Source: Pelagibacteraceae bacterium GOM-A1
GTDB taxonomy: Bacteria; Pseudomonadota; Alphaproteobacteria; Pelagibacterales; Pelagibacteraceae
Direction: 5' to 3'
Length of the DNA stretch: 64,000 nucleotides
NCBI GenBank assembly: GCA_001704065.1
Contig: LHBX01000024.1
Location: 1 to 64,000 of the forward strand
Below the pieces are notes generated by a model, which was not told where the DNA came from, ran no database searches, and saw only the letters and a list, made by a program, of their open reading frames with translations. The translations under genes were made by a program, and so were the position numbers. Within the stretch, counting starts at the first letter, position 1, and each line of letters starts with the position of its first letter. Positions 40,352-49,063 of this stretch are shown piece by piece.

Positions 40352-41055
40352 AATCTATTAAGGCCTTTATTTTTAATCTTTAACAGTTCTGTATTATATT
40401 TCATTAAAAATATCAAAAGTGAAAATAGAGCAAATGCCGCAGTCATTATAGCTAATGGTGTCAACATTGAAGAATGAATTGTTGTTTCTTCCAAAATTTT
40501 TACTGACGCAGGTTGGTGTAAAGTATTCCACCATTCTACTGAAAATTTTATAACTGGAATATTAATAAGACCAATAATTGCTATTATTGAGCTAATTTTT
40601 TCTGCTTTACTAGTGTCTGTCGTAATCTTCCAAGAAGTAATGAACAATAAATAAAAAATTGAAAGTAAAAGCATTGAAGTTATTCTTGCATCCCAAGCCC
40701 ACCAAGTTCCCCAGGTTGGTTTTCCCCAAATTGATCCTGTAACTAAAGCTATTATGCTAAAAACAAAACCAGAAGGTGCTAAACTTTTTGTTATTAAAGA
40801 GAAATTTTTATTTTTAAAAACAAAAACTCCAAAAGAAAGAATGGAAATAAATGAAAATATTCCGAGTGATATCCAAGCTGATGGAACATGGACATACATA
40901 ATCCTAACTGAGTCACTCTGCTTATAATCCTCAGGAGAAAGAACTAAAGCTTCAACTAATCCAAGTAACAATACAATTATAAATAGAGCAAATACAAACT
41001 TTTGTATTCTATTAATTATCTTTAAAGTATTATTCGGATTGAAATAATTAATCAT
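40348..41055 (-). CDS. ccmC: Heme exporter protein CcmC
   Basis: VRIMYVHVPSAWISLG...GSIWGKPTWGTWWAWDARITSMLLL. Confidence 0.97.
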   Translation of the reverse strand: MINYFNPNNTLKIINRIQKFVFALFIIVLLLGLVEALVLSPEDYKQSDSVRIMYVHVPSAWISLGIFSFISILSFGVFVFKNKNFSLITKSLAPSGFVFSIIALVTGSIWGKPTWGTWWAWDARITSMLLLSIFYLLFITSWKITTDTSKAEKISSIIAIIGLINIPVIKFSVEWWNTLHQPASVKILEETTIHSSMLTPLAIMTAAFALFSLLIFLMKYNTELLKIKNKGLNRL

Positions 41056-41100
41056 AATTTTTTATAACACATAAATTTTAGATTAAAATTGTTCAAAATT

Positions 41101-41154
41101 TTCTGACCAAGAATACAGAGGGAGATAGAGGAAAAACAGTAATCTTGATCAGAA
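41101..41154 (-). ncRNA. Candidate small RNA or ccmC leader hairpin with C-rich loop
   Basis: Minus strand TTCTGATCAAG-[32-nt loop ATTACTGTTTTTCCTCTATCTCCCTCTGTATT]-CTTGGTCAGAA; fully paired only on the minus strand (one G-U; C-A mismatch on plus); a TATAAAAT -10-like element lies upstream on that strand at 41161-41168. Confidence 0.45.
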
Positions 41155-41222
41155 TTAAATATTTTATAACAAACAGATATGACAGAGATTTGGGACAATT
41201 GTGTTTAAATATTGGCTATTAG

Positions 41223-41543
41223 TTAATTTGAAGGCTTGAAGTAGCTTGATCCACGCTTACCTGAAAAAATTTCGTTAATCAGAGGGTGTTTTATAGGCTC
41301 TTCAGAGTCATCAAATAATAGATTTTGCTCAGACACATAAGCCTCGTAAGTAATTTCGTCATTCTCTGCTAGTAAATGATAAAATGGCTGATCCTTTCTA
41401 GGTCTCACGTTTTTTGGAATCGATTGATACCACTCCTCTGAGTTATTAAATTCAAAGTCAACATCGTAAATCACACCTCTAAAATCGAAGTGTCTATGTT
41501 TTACAACGTCTCCAATTGAAAATTTAGCTTTTTGAGTACTCAC
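41223..41543 (-). CDS. hspQ: Heat shock protein HspQ
   Basis: FSIGDVVKHRHFDFRGVIYDVDFEF...QPFYHLLAE...YVSEQNL. Confidence 0.93.
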   Translation of the reverse strand: MSTQKAKFSIGDVVKHRHFDFRGVIYDVDFEFNNSEEWYQSIPKNVRPRKDQPFYHLLAENDEITYEAYVSEQNLLFDDSEEPIKHPLINEIFSGKRGSSYFKPSN

Positions 41544-41621
41544 GATATTAAATATGGATATTTGATGAAAAAAATCAATAAAAAAAATATAAATGTTTTA
41601 TTAATCTGTTAATATGTAGCA

Positions 41622-42173
41622 GTGAATAAATCACTTCTAAAATTCATTACAGACGTTGGGCCTTTAGCTATTTTTTTCTTCTTTTATTATAACAGTGATA
41701 AAAATTTAAAAGTTGCAATACCACCTCTAATTGTCGCAACAATAATTTCTGTTCTATTGGTTTGGATACTGGAAAAAAAAGTTCCGATGGTTCCTTTGTT
41801 AGGAGGAATTTTAATTACTCTATTTGGAGGTTTAACAATTTATTTTGATAATCCAATTTTTATTTATATGAAACCCACTATTATAAATATTTTATTTGCC
41901 TTAGCTTTATTCTTTGGAAAATACTTCACCAATGAACCAGTTTTAAAATTAATACTCGGAAAAACACTGCCAATGTCTGATGAAGGTTGGAAAATTTTGA
42001 ATAACAGATGGACTTATTTTTTTATTTTTTTAGCTATATTAAATGAAATTGTTTGGAGAACTCAAACAGAGGAATTTTGGGTTAACTTTAAAGTTTGGGG
42101 AATGCTACCAATTACATTCATCTTTACAGCATCACAAGTTGGGTTGATTAATAAACACAAATTAAATGAGTAA
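41622..42173 (+). CDS. ispZ: Inner membrane septation protein A family
   Basis: GTG start; FITDVGPLAIFFFFYY...ILIKLFGG-like...NEIVWRTQTEEFWVNFKVWG. Confidence 0.9.
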   Translation: MNKSLLKFITDVGPLAIFFFFYYNSDKNLKVAIPPLIVATIISVLLVWILEKKVPMVPLLGGILITLFGGLTIYFDNPIFIYMKPTIINILFALALFFGKYFTNEPVLKLILGKTLPMSDEGWKILNNRWTYFFIFLAILNEIVWRTQTEEFWVNFKVWGMLPITFIFTASQVGLINKHKLNE

Positions 42174-42501
42174 TTTAAAATTAGTAATAAATAATTCAAA
42201 CAAAGAACAAAACCAAAGGTATTTTTTTGAAAAAAAAGAACTAAAAATTATATTAGACCTATATGCTAAAATGGTATCTGAGGGATCTTGGAAAGACTAT
42301 GGCCTCTCAATATCAAGTAAAAGAGTAAGTTTTAGTATTTTTAAAAATGCAGCAGAAAAAGCTATCTACAACATTTGTAAAAATTTTAAACCTTCTAATA
42401 AGAATTTGAAATATTTAATAACTGATAGAAATGGTAAAATTTTAAATAATGCTTATGATTTAGAAATACTTCTAAAAAAAACAAATTGGAAAAAACTATA
42501 G
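42166..42501 (+). CDS. DUF2794 family protein
   Basis: RYFFEKKELKIILDLYAKMVSEGSWKDYGLSISSKRVSFSIFKNA; alphaproteobacterial DUF2794 pattern. Confidence 0.8.
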   Translation: MSNLKLVINNSNKEQNQRYFFEKKELKIILDLYAKMVSEGSWKDYGLSISSKRVSFSIFKNAAEKAIYNICKNFKPSNKNLKYLITDRNGKILNNAYDLEILLKKTNWKKL

Positions 42502-42508
42502 TTTTTGA

Positions 42509-43267
42509 TTATCTTCTTTGACCGAACAATCTTAAAAGCATTATAAATAAATTTATAAAATCTAAGTATAATGTTAAAGCTCCCATAACAGCTTTCTTGC
42601 CAATTACTTCGCCTGAATCTGATGCTGCGTACATATTCTTAATTTTTTGTGTATCGTATGCAGTTAATCCAACAAATATAAGAACTCCAATGATTGAAAT
42701 AGCAAAGTACATCATTGAAGATTTTAAGAAAATATTTACTAAAGATGCGATTATAATACCGATCAAACCCATCATTAAAAATGATCCAAATTTTGTGAGG
42801 TCTCTTTTAGTTGTGTAACCATATATACTCATAGCTCCAAATGTTGCTGAAGATATGAAAAATACTCTCGTCACACTAAGACCTGTGTAAACTAATAAAA
42901 TTGATGATAGTGACAAACCCATCAATGCTGCAAAAATCCAAAAAGTAGTTTGAGCTTTTGAAGAACTCATTTTATTTATCCCAAAACTCATATAAAAAAC
43001 AATTCCGAGAGGAGCTAACATAACCACCCATTTCAATCCTGATAGATAAATTGCATTTCCGAACTCAGTTAAAGCAACTATTGATCCGCTTGCATCTGTA
43101 ACTACTGACATTTTAAAAGATAGCAATGCAATGATTCCCGTTAACAAAACTCCAGTTGCCATGTAGTTGTAAACTTTAAGCATGTAGGCTCTAAGGCCTT
43201 CATCCATCACAACAGCTTTTTTTGCTGTCGTTGATCTATTTAAGATATTGTCTCTATTGAATTCCAT
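42509..43267 (-). CDS. BAX inhibitor-1 / YccA family membrane protein
   Basis: 7-TM; LRAYMLKVYNYMATGVLLTGI...VGLTAYDTQKIKNMY...ALTLYLDFINLFIMLLRLFG; start trimmed to MEFNRDN. Confidence 0.92.
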   Translation of the reverse strand: MEFNRDNILNRSTTAKKAVVMDEGLRAYMLKVYNYMATGVLLTGIIALLSFKMSVVTDASGSIVALTEFGNAIYLSGLKWVVMLAPLGIVFYMSFGINKMSSSKAQTTFWIFAALMGLSLSSILLVYTGLSVTRVFFISSATFGAMSIYGYTTKRDLTKFGSFLMMGLIGIIIASLVNIFLKSSMMYFAISIIGVLIFVGLTAYDTQKIKNMYAASDSGEVIGKKAVMGALTLYLDFINLFIMLLRLFGQRR

Positions 43268-43339
43268 AATTAAATATATAGTAATAATTTTAAAATTTTT
43301 CAAGCAGTCAAAATATAGGTAACAAATACTTAATATTTA

Positions 43340-44374
43340 ATGAATTATAAAAAATTAGGAACAACTGATATAGATATTAGCACAATTTGTCTCGGCACCA
43401 TGACTTGGGGTGAACAAAATAGCCAAGAAGAGGCCTTCGAACAAATGGATTTCTCACTAGAAAATGGGGTTAATTTTTGGGATACAGCAGAACTTTATGC
43501 GGTACCTCCTAAAGCTGAAACTTTTGGTCATACAGAGACGATCATTGGAAATTGGTTTGAAAAAACAAAAAAAAGAAAAGATGTGATACTTGCAACTAAA
43601 GTTTGTGGTCCTGCAAGAGATTATATTAGAAATGGTGAAAATAATTTTGTAGGGAAGAATCTCGAAACTGCACTTCATAACAGTCTTAAAAGACTTAAAA
43701 CTGATTATATAGATTTATATCAACTTCATTGGCCAGAAAGAAATGTAAACAATTTTGGAAGACTTGGTTATGTGCATAAAGAAAATGAATGGAATAAATT
43801 CGAAGACGTGTTGGTTGAATTACAAAAGTATATTGAGCAAGGTAAAATTAGACATGTAGGTTTATCTAATGAAACTCCTTGGGGTGTTATGAATTATCTC
43901 AAACTCTCAAAGGAAAAGAGTTTGCCAAGAATGATGTCCATACAAAATCCCTACAGTTTATTAAATAGGTCATATGAAGTTGGATTAGCCGAGGTGTCTA
44001 TAAGAGAAAATATTGGCTGTTTATCTTATTCTCCTTTAGCCAGTGGTTTTTTAAGTGGTAAATACAGAAATAAGCAATTTCCAAAAGGATCTCGGATGGA
44101 AAGAGATTGGGATTTTTGGACAAGATATCGAAAACCAAATACTAACGAAGCTGTTGATGAGTATTTTAATATTAGTGAAAAATACAACATTGATATGAGT
44201 CAAATGTGTATAAAATTTTGTGAGATACAGGATTTCATGTCTAGCGTTATTATTGGTGCAACAACAATGGAGCAGTTGAAAACAAATATAGAAAGTGTAA
44301 AAGTGAATCTTGATAAAGAAATAATTAATGAAATTAATGAAATTCAAAAAAAATATCCAAATCCATGTCCATAA
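43340..44374 (+). CDS. Aldo/keto reductase
   Basis: TICLGTMTWGEQNSQEEAFEQMD...WDTAELYA...DYIDLYQLHWPERN...YSPLASGFLSGKY. Confidence 0.93.
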   Translation: MNYKKLGTTDIDISTICLGTMTWGEQNSQEEAFEQMDFSLENGVNFWDTAELYAVPPKAETFGHTETIIGNWFEKTKKRKDVILATKVCGPARDYIRNGENNFVGKNLETALHNSLKRLKTDYIDLYQLHWPERNVNNFGRLGYVHKENEWNKFEDVLVELQKYIEQGKIRHVGLSNETPWGVMNYLKLSKEKSLPRMMSIQNPYSLLNRSYEVGLAEVSIRENIGCLSYSPLASGFLSGKYRNKQFPKGSRMERDWDFWTRYRKPNTNEAVDEYFNISEKYNIDMSQMCIKFCEIQDFMSSVIIGATTMEQLKTNIESVKVNLDKEIINEINEIQKKYPNPCP

Positions 44375-44865
44375 TTTTTAAAATAATTTTTTTTATTCTC
44401 TTATTAGGATCAACTTCTTATTCAGAAGAATTAAATAAAATAGGAACATTTAAAGACTGGGATGCAATTGTTGTTACTAATGGGGATAGTAAAGTATGTT
44501 TTGCTCAATCTAAACCTGTTCTTCAATCTCCTAAAAAAAATGATAGAGATGCAAGATTATTTGTAACTTTTAGACCATCTGAAAAAATTAAAGACGAAGT
44601 AAGCACAACCTCAGGCTATGAATACAACAGTCAAAATTCAATTACAGCTAGCTCTGGTAAATCAAAATATAAATTTGATATAGCTCAAGATAATTTTGCA
44701 TGGATTTCAAGTAATAAAATTGAAAAAAAAGTTGTTAGCAGAATGAAAAAGGCCTCAAGATTAATGGTTACTGGATATAATAAATCTGGTTCTCAAACAA
44801 TTGATCATTATTCTTTGATGGGCTTCACTAAAGCATATAACGCAGCTAAAAAAAGCTGCAGTTAA
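44365..44865 (+). CDS. Invasion-associated locus B family periplasmic protein
   Basis: Signal peptide; KDWDAIVVTNGDSKVCFAQSKP...RLMVTGYNKSGSQTIDHYSLMGFTKAY. Confidence 0.8.
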   Translation: MSIIFKIIFFILLLGSTSYSEELNKIGTFKDWDAIVVTNGDSKVCFAQSKPVLQSPKKNDRDARLFVTFRPSEKIKDEVSTTSGYEYNSQNSITASSGKSKYKFDIAQDNFAWISSNKIEKKVVSRMKKASRLMVTGYNKSGSQTIDHYSLMGFTKAYNAAKKSCS

Positions 44866-44868
44866 ATA

Positions 44869-46053
44869 ATGAAATCAAAGAAAAAGATAGTTCTTGCCTA
44901 TTCTGGAGGTTTGGACACATCAATCATATTAAAATGGTTACAGGAAAATTATGATGCAGAAGTAATTTGTTATACTGCAGACATTGGTCAAGAAATAGAT
45001 AGAAATAAAATTTTCAGAAACGCAAAAAAACTTGGCGTAAAAAATATTATTATTCAAGATCTTAAAGATATTTTTGTAAAAGATTATGTTTATTCAATGA
45101 TTAGGGGCCATGCAATATATGAAGGTGTTTATTTGCTTGGAACCTCAATTGCTAGACCTTTAATAGCCAAAGATCAAATTAGAATTGCTAAAAAATTTAA
45201 TGCCTATGCTGTGTCTCATGGATCAACAGGAAAAGGAAATGATCAAGTAAGATTTGAGTTAGGTTATCATTATTTTGGTCCTAAAATAAAAGTTATTGCA
45301 CCTTGGAGAATTTGGAAGCTGAAATCTAGATCAGATCTAATTAATTATGCAAAAAAAAATAAAATTGAAATACCTAAAGACAAGAAAGGAGCGCCACCTT
45401 TTTCAGTAGACGATAATATTTTTCATACATCAACAGAAGGAAAGTTGTTAGAAAATCCAAAAAACTCTGCACCTGACTTTATCTTTCAAAGAACTGTATC
45501 TCCAGAAAAAGCACCTAATAAATCTTCAATTGTAAAAATAGACTTTAAAAGTGGAGATCCGATTGCAGTGAATGGGAAAAAATTATCTCCATCTAAATTG
45601 CTTGGAAAATTAAACGACATAGCTGGAAAAAATGCTGTTGGAAGAGTTGATCTAGTAGAAAATAGATTTATCGGTATAAAATCAAGAGGTGTATACGAAA
45701 CACCAGGCGGAACCTTATTAATGCATGCTCATAGGGCTATAGAGTCTGTTACACTTGATAAAGATACAATGCATAAGAAAGAAAAAATTATGCCTAGATA
45801 TGCGGAACTGATTTACAATGGATATTGGTTTTCTAAAGAGAGATTTAAATTACAAAGAATTGTAGATCTTAAGAGAAGTAAAGTTAATGGATCAGTTAAA
45901 TTGAGGTTATATAAAGGGAATGTTATTATTCATTCAAGAATAACTAAAAGTTCAGCTTATTCTATGAAAAAAGTTTCATTTGAGGAAAATAAAACTTTTA
46001 ATAAATCAAATGTTGAAAGATTTATTGATTTTCACAAGAAAAAATTAAAATAA
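44869..46053 (+). CDS. argG: Argininosuccinate synthase
   Basis: KIVLAYSGGLDTSIILKWL...SHGSTGKGNDQVRFELGY. Confidence 0.98.
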   Translation: MKSKKKIVLAYSGGLDTSIILKWLQENYDAEVICYTADIGQEIDRNKIFRNAKKLGVKNIIIQDLKDIFVKDYVYSMIRGHAIYEGVYLLGTSIARPLIAKDQIRIAKKFNAYAVSHGSTGKGNDQVRFELGYHYFGPKIKVIAPWRIWKLKSRSDLINYAKKNKIEIPKDKKGAPPFSVDDNIFHTSTEGKLLENPKNSAPDFIFQRTVSPEKAPNKSSIVKIDFKSGDPIAVNGKKLSPSKLLGKLNDIAGKNAVGRVDLVENRFIGIKSRGVYETPGGTLLMHAHRAIESVTLDKDTMHKKEKIMPRYAELIYNGYWFSKERFKLQRIVDLKRSKVNGSVKLRLYKGNVIIHSRITKSSAYSMKKVSFEENKTFNKSNVERFIDFHKKKLK

Positions 46054-46059
46054 AATATC

Positions 46060-47202
46060 ATGAATTTTGAACCAAGTCGGGCGAAAGCCACTAATAAACT
46101 AGATAATTTTGTTGAAAATAATCTTTCTGAATATTCAAGATTGAGAAATTTTGATTTTGGTCCAGATAAAAGATCAAATATATCTTGTATTTCTCCATAT
46201 ATATCTCATGGAATATTAAATGAGTTAGAAGTTATAGATAAAGCCTTAAAGAAATTTTCATTTTCTAAAAATGAAAAATTTATTCAGGAGGTTTTGTGGC
46301 GTACTTATTGGAAAGGATGGTTAGAGTTAAGACCTAATGTATGGACTGATTACCTAATAGAATTAAAAATTATAAGAGAAGAATACAAAGATAATAAAGA
46401 TTACTTAAATGCCATTGATGGAAATACAAATATAGAATGTTTTAATGAATGGGTTAAAGAATTAAAAGAATTTAATTACCTTCATAATCATACAAGAATG
46501 TGGTTTGCCAGTATCTGGATTTTTACTTTAAATTTACCTTGGCAATTAGGAGCTGAATTTTTTATGAAGCATCTCTATGATGGAGATGCAGCATCTAATA
46601 CATTAGGATGGAGATGGGTTGCTGGGATACAAACACAAGGTAAGCATTATTTGGCAAGTGAATGGAATATAAAAAAATTTACTAATAACAGATTTAATAA
46701 CATTAATTTAAATGAAAATGCACCACCTAAAGTTAGCGAGAAAATATACAAGGCTGTCTTAAAAGATTTTAGTAATCCATTAAGTTTGGATGAGCAAAAT
46801 TTAATTATTTTTGATAATAATCTTTCTTTTGAGTTGACTGATTTCAAAGACCATAAATTTAAAAAGATTTATTTAGTTAATAATAATAACGACAGTAGGA
46901 ATATTAAACTTAGTGAAAAAACATTGAAATTTAAGACTAATTTAATTCAGGATCAAAAAAGAAGGTTGGATGAAAAATCTTTGGATTGTGAAATTATTGA
47001 CATTGGTAACCTTAAAACAATTGAGAATAGTTATTTTTTATATCCTTGTGTTGGAGAAAACTTAGATTTTTTAACTTCTCAAGGAATAAATAATATAAAA
47101 TTTCTTTATCGTAATTTAGACCGAAGTTCTTGGAAATATTGCAATAAAGGTTTTTTTAATTTCAAAAAGTATATACCGACTATAATTAAAGAATTTTTTT
47201 AA
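46060..47202 (+). CDS. Photolyase/cryptochrome-like FAD-binding protein with the FAD domain N-terminal
   Basis: ISPYISHGIL...QEVLWRTYWKGWLE...LHNHTRMWFASIWIFTLNLPWQLGAEFFMKHLYDGDAASNTLGWRWVAGIQTQGKHYLAS; ~150-aa C-terminal alpha/beta-like region. Confidence 0.85.
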   Translation: MNFEPSRAKATNKLDNFVENNLSEYSRLRNFDFGPDKRSNISCISPYISHGILNELEVIDKALKKFSFSKNEKFIQEVLWRTYWKGWLELRPNVWTDYLIELKIIREEYKDNKDYLNAIDGNTNIECFNEWVKELKEFNYLHNHTRMWFASIWIFTLNLPWQLGAEFFMKHLYDGDAASNTLGWRWVAGIQTQGKHYLASEWNIKKFTNNRFNNINLNENAPPKVSEKIYKAVLKDFSNPLSLDEQNLIIFDNNLSFELTDFKDHKFKKIYLVNNNNDSRNIKLSEKTLKFKTNLIQDQKRRLDEKSLDCEIIDIGNLKTIENSYFLYPCVGENLDFLTSQGINNIKFLYRNLDRSSWKYCNKGFFNFKKYIPTIIKEFF

Positions 47203-47243
47203 AGAACTATTGTAAATTATCAAAATTATGAGATAACCATAAT

Positions 47244-47474
47244 ATGAATAACCCACAAGTTCTTGAAATTATTGAAAATCTTAAAGGCAGAAGGAATTAC
47301 GAAGAAAAGAAAGCTTCAAAATTAGGTTTCAACTCTCTTTACGCATATATTGAAAATAAAATATTAAAAGAGAAAGAGGCTGAAGCAGCAAAAATTTTTG
47401 AACAATCAGCCCCTAAAGAAGAAGTGATTGAAGCAAAAAAACCAGAGAAAAAGAAAAGTTGTTCTTGTTGTTAA
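47244..47474 (+). CDS. Small conserved-looking protein with C-terminal CSCC
   Basis: 76-aa ORF MNNPQVLEIIENLKGRRNYEEKKASKLGFNSLYAYIENK...KKKSCSCC. Confidence 0.6.
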   Translation: MNNPQVLEIIENLKGRRNYEEKKASKLGFNSLYAYIENKILKEKEAEAAKIFEQSAPKEEVIEAKKPEKKKSCSCC

Positions 47475-47475
47475 T

Positions 47476-48864
47476 CTATTTTAGCTTGACACCTTCAGCA
47501 TCAATACCATCAAACAACTGAGAATTAACAATTTTTATAATACCAGATCCAACATCTTCTTGCACTGCCTCTAATCCAGTTTTATCACTATCATCATTAG
47601 TGTTTGTAATTGTACTTTCAATAAACGCTCTCACATCACCTACACCTTCCTCTTCAAGCACAATTCCTTTACCACCATTTTTTACAGCAATTACACCATC
47701 AATACTTGCTATAACTGAACCATCATCTTCTTCAGAATTTTTAAAACCATCGTCTGTGTTATTTATAGAAATAGTGTTGTTGATAGTTAAAAATATATCA
47801 CCATTATTTGCTTCATCAAAATCTAAACCTTCGTCTAAATTTCCATTTATAAATGAGTTATTAATGGTAACAACTAAATTTCCGGGACCAGCTTCATCAA
47901 TATCAAAACCATCATCTAAATCTATGCCAAATTCAAATTCTTTAACAAAACCAGAGTCATACAAATCAACTTCTCTCTCAAAACATCTATCATCTGGGGT
48001 ACCCTTAATCTTTCCAGGTATACTGTCTTCTTTTCTAACATTATCATCAAATTCACCTTCATCTTGTTTGGGCATAAATGGTTTTAAAAGTTTTGGATCA
48101 CAATATGCTCCATTTAAAACAAAAGATGAATTATTTACTGTAGCATTAACATTTCCAGCATTACCTTCATCTAACTCAACTCCATCCGCACCAACAAGAG
48201 TAAACAGAGAGTTACTTGCTTTGAAATCGATATCACCAATGCCTCTTTCATCAATCCTAAATCCATCCGCATCAAATCTTCCATTTCCTACATTACTAAT
48301 TGTTAAATTATCAACTACAACTTTAATGGAAGCATCTGAACCTTCTCCCCCACCGCCTTGTCCACCACCACAGTCATCGGCTAGACTGCAGTCAGAAATA
48401 TGAATTCCATGACTGGCAACATCGTTAACAGAAACGTTATTTAAAATTACATTTACTAAACCTTTTTGGTCGTCTCTAACATCTACAAATATACCTTTGC
48501 CCCATCCTCCTTTTTTAATACTAAATCCACCTACTCCATAAAAATTTAAATTAGATATTGTAAGGTCAGCACCATTTGAAATAAAGAGGAGTGTTTGATT
48601 TTGGGTAGTTTTAATAGACTGTCCTGACCCTACTATATCTAGGGGTTGTAGTCCTGTATATTCTAAAGTTGAATTAATAATTATTTCATCTTCAGTTGTA
48701 ATTAATATTTTTGATGATTCTTTACTTTTAGATGCCTTTAAAAGTGCATGCCTTAGACTTTCAGGACCAGAATCTTTTGAATTTTTTACATTAAATGTTT
48801 TTGCTAGAGATTGTGAACTGTTGAAAAGTATTAATAATAGAATTAGTACTAAATTTCTTTGCAT
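47476..48864 (-). CDS. Secreted acidic beta-helix repeat protein
   Basis: Signal peptide MQRNLVLILLLILFNSSQSLA; CSLP-like start (SGPESLRHALLKA) and repeated DG-x3-DE-x2-G-x-(V/I)-x4-NNS units. Confidence 0.75.
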   Translation of the reverse strand: MQRNLVLILLLILFNSSQSLAKTFNVKNSKDSGPESLRHALLKASKSKESSKILITTEDEIIINSTLEYTGLQPLDIVGSGQSIKTTQNQTLLFISNGADLTISNLNFYGVGGFSIKKGGWGKGIFVDVRDDQKGLVNVILNNVSVNDVASHGIHISDCSLADDCGGGQGGGGEGSDASIKVVVDNLTISNVGNGRFDADGFRIDERGIGDIDFKASNSLFTLVGADGVELDEGNAGNVNATVNNSSFVLNGAYCDPKLLKPFMPKQDEGEFDDNVRKEDSIPGKIKGTPDDRCFEREVDLYDSGFVKEFEFGIDLDDGFDIDEAGPGNLVVTINNSFINGNLDEGLDFDEANNGDIFLTINNTISINNTDDGFKNSEEDDGSVIASIDGVIAVKNGGKGIVLEEEGVGDVRAFIESTITNTNDDSDKTGLEAVQEDVGSGIIKIVNSQLFDGIDAEGVKLK

Positions 48865-48934
48865 GAAAAATTTATAATTTAAATAAGATACAAAATTATT
48901 TCAGAAAGATTAAATAATTATTAAAATTAAATTC

Positions 48935-49063
48935 TTAGTTGTTCTTTGAACATTTCTTAGAACAATATTTCACTTTATCCCAGTTTAATTTCCATTTTTT
49001 TCTCCAAGTAAAAGGTCTCTTACATACAGGGCAAATTTTTGTGGGTAAATTTTCTTTTCTCAC
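48935..49063 (-). CDS. DUF2256 zinc-binding mini-protein (42 aa, GTG start; absent from the ORF track)
   Basis: Minus strand reads VRKENLPTKICPVCKRPFTWRKKWKLNWDKVKYCSKKCSKNN*; start overlaps the photolyase TAG stop (TAGTG). Confidence 0.85.
   Translation of the reverse strand: MRKENLPTKICPVCKRPFTWRKKWKLNWDKVKYCSKKCSKNN

Noticed and set aside
47600-48403. 267-aa plus ORF rich in Ser/Pro
   Set aside because: Mirror-frame artefact antisense to the acidic DG/DE repeats of the beta-helix gene.
48865-48934. Possible small RNA or gene in the gap before DUF2256
   Set aside because: Uniformly AT-rich with no stem of note and no open frame with family similarity.
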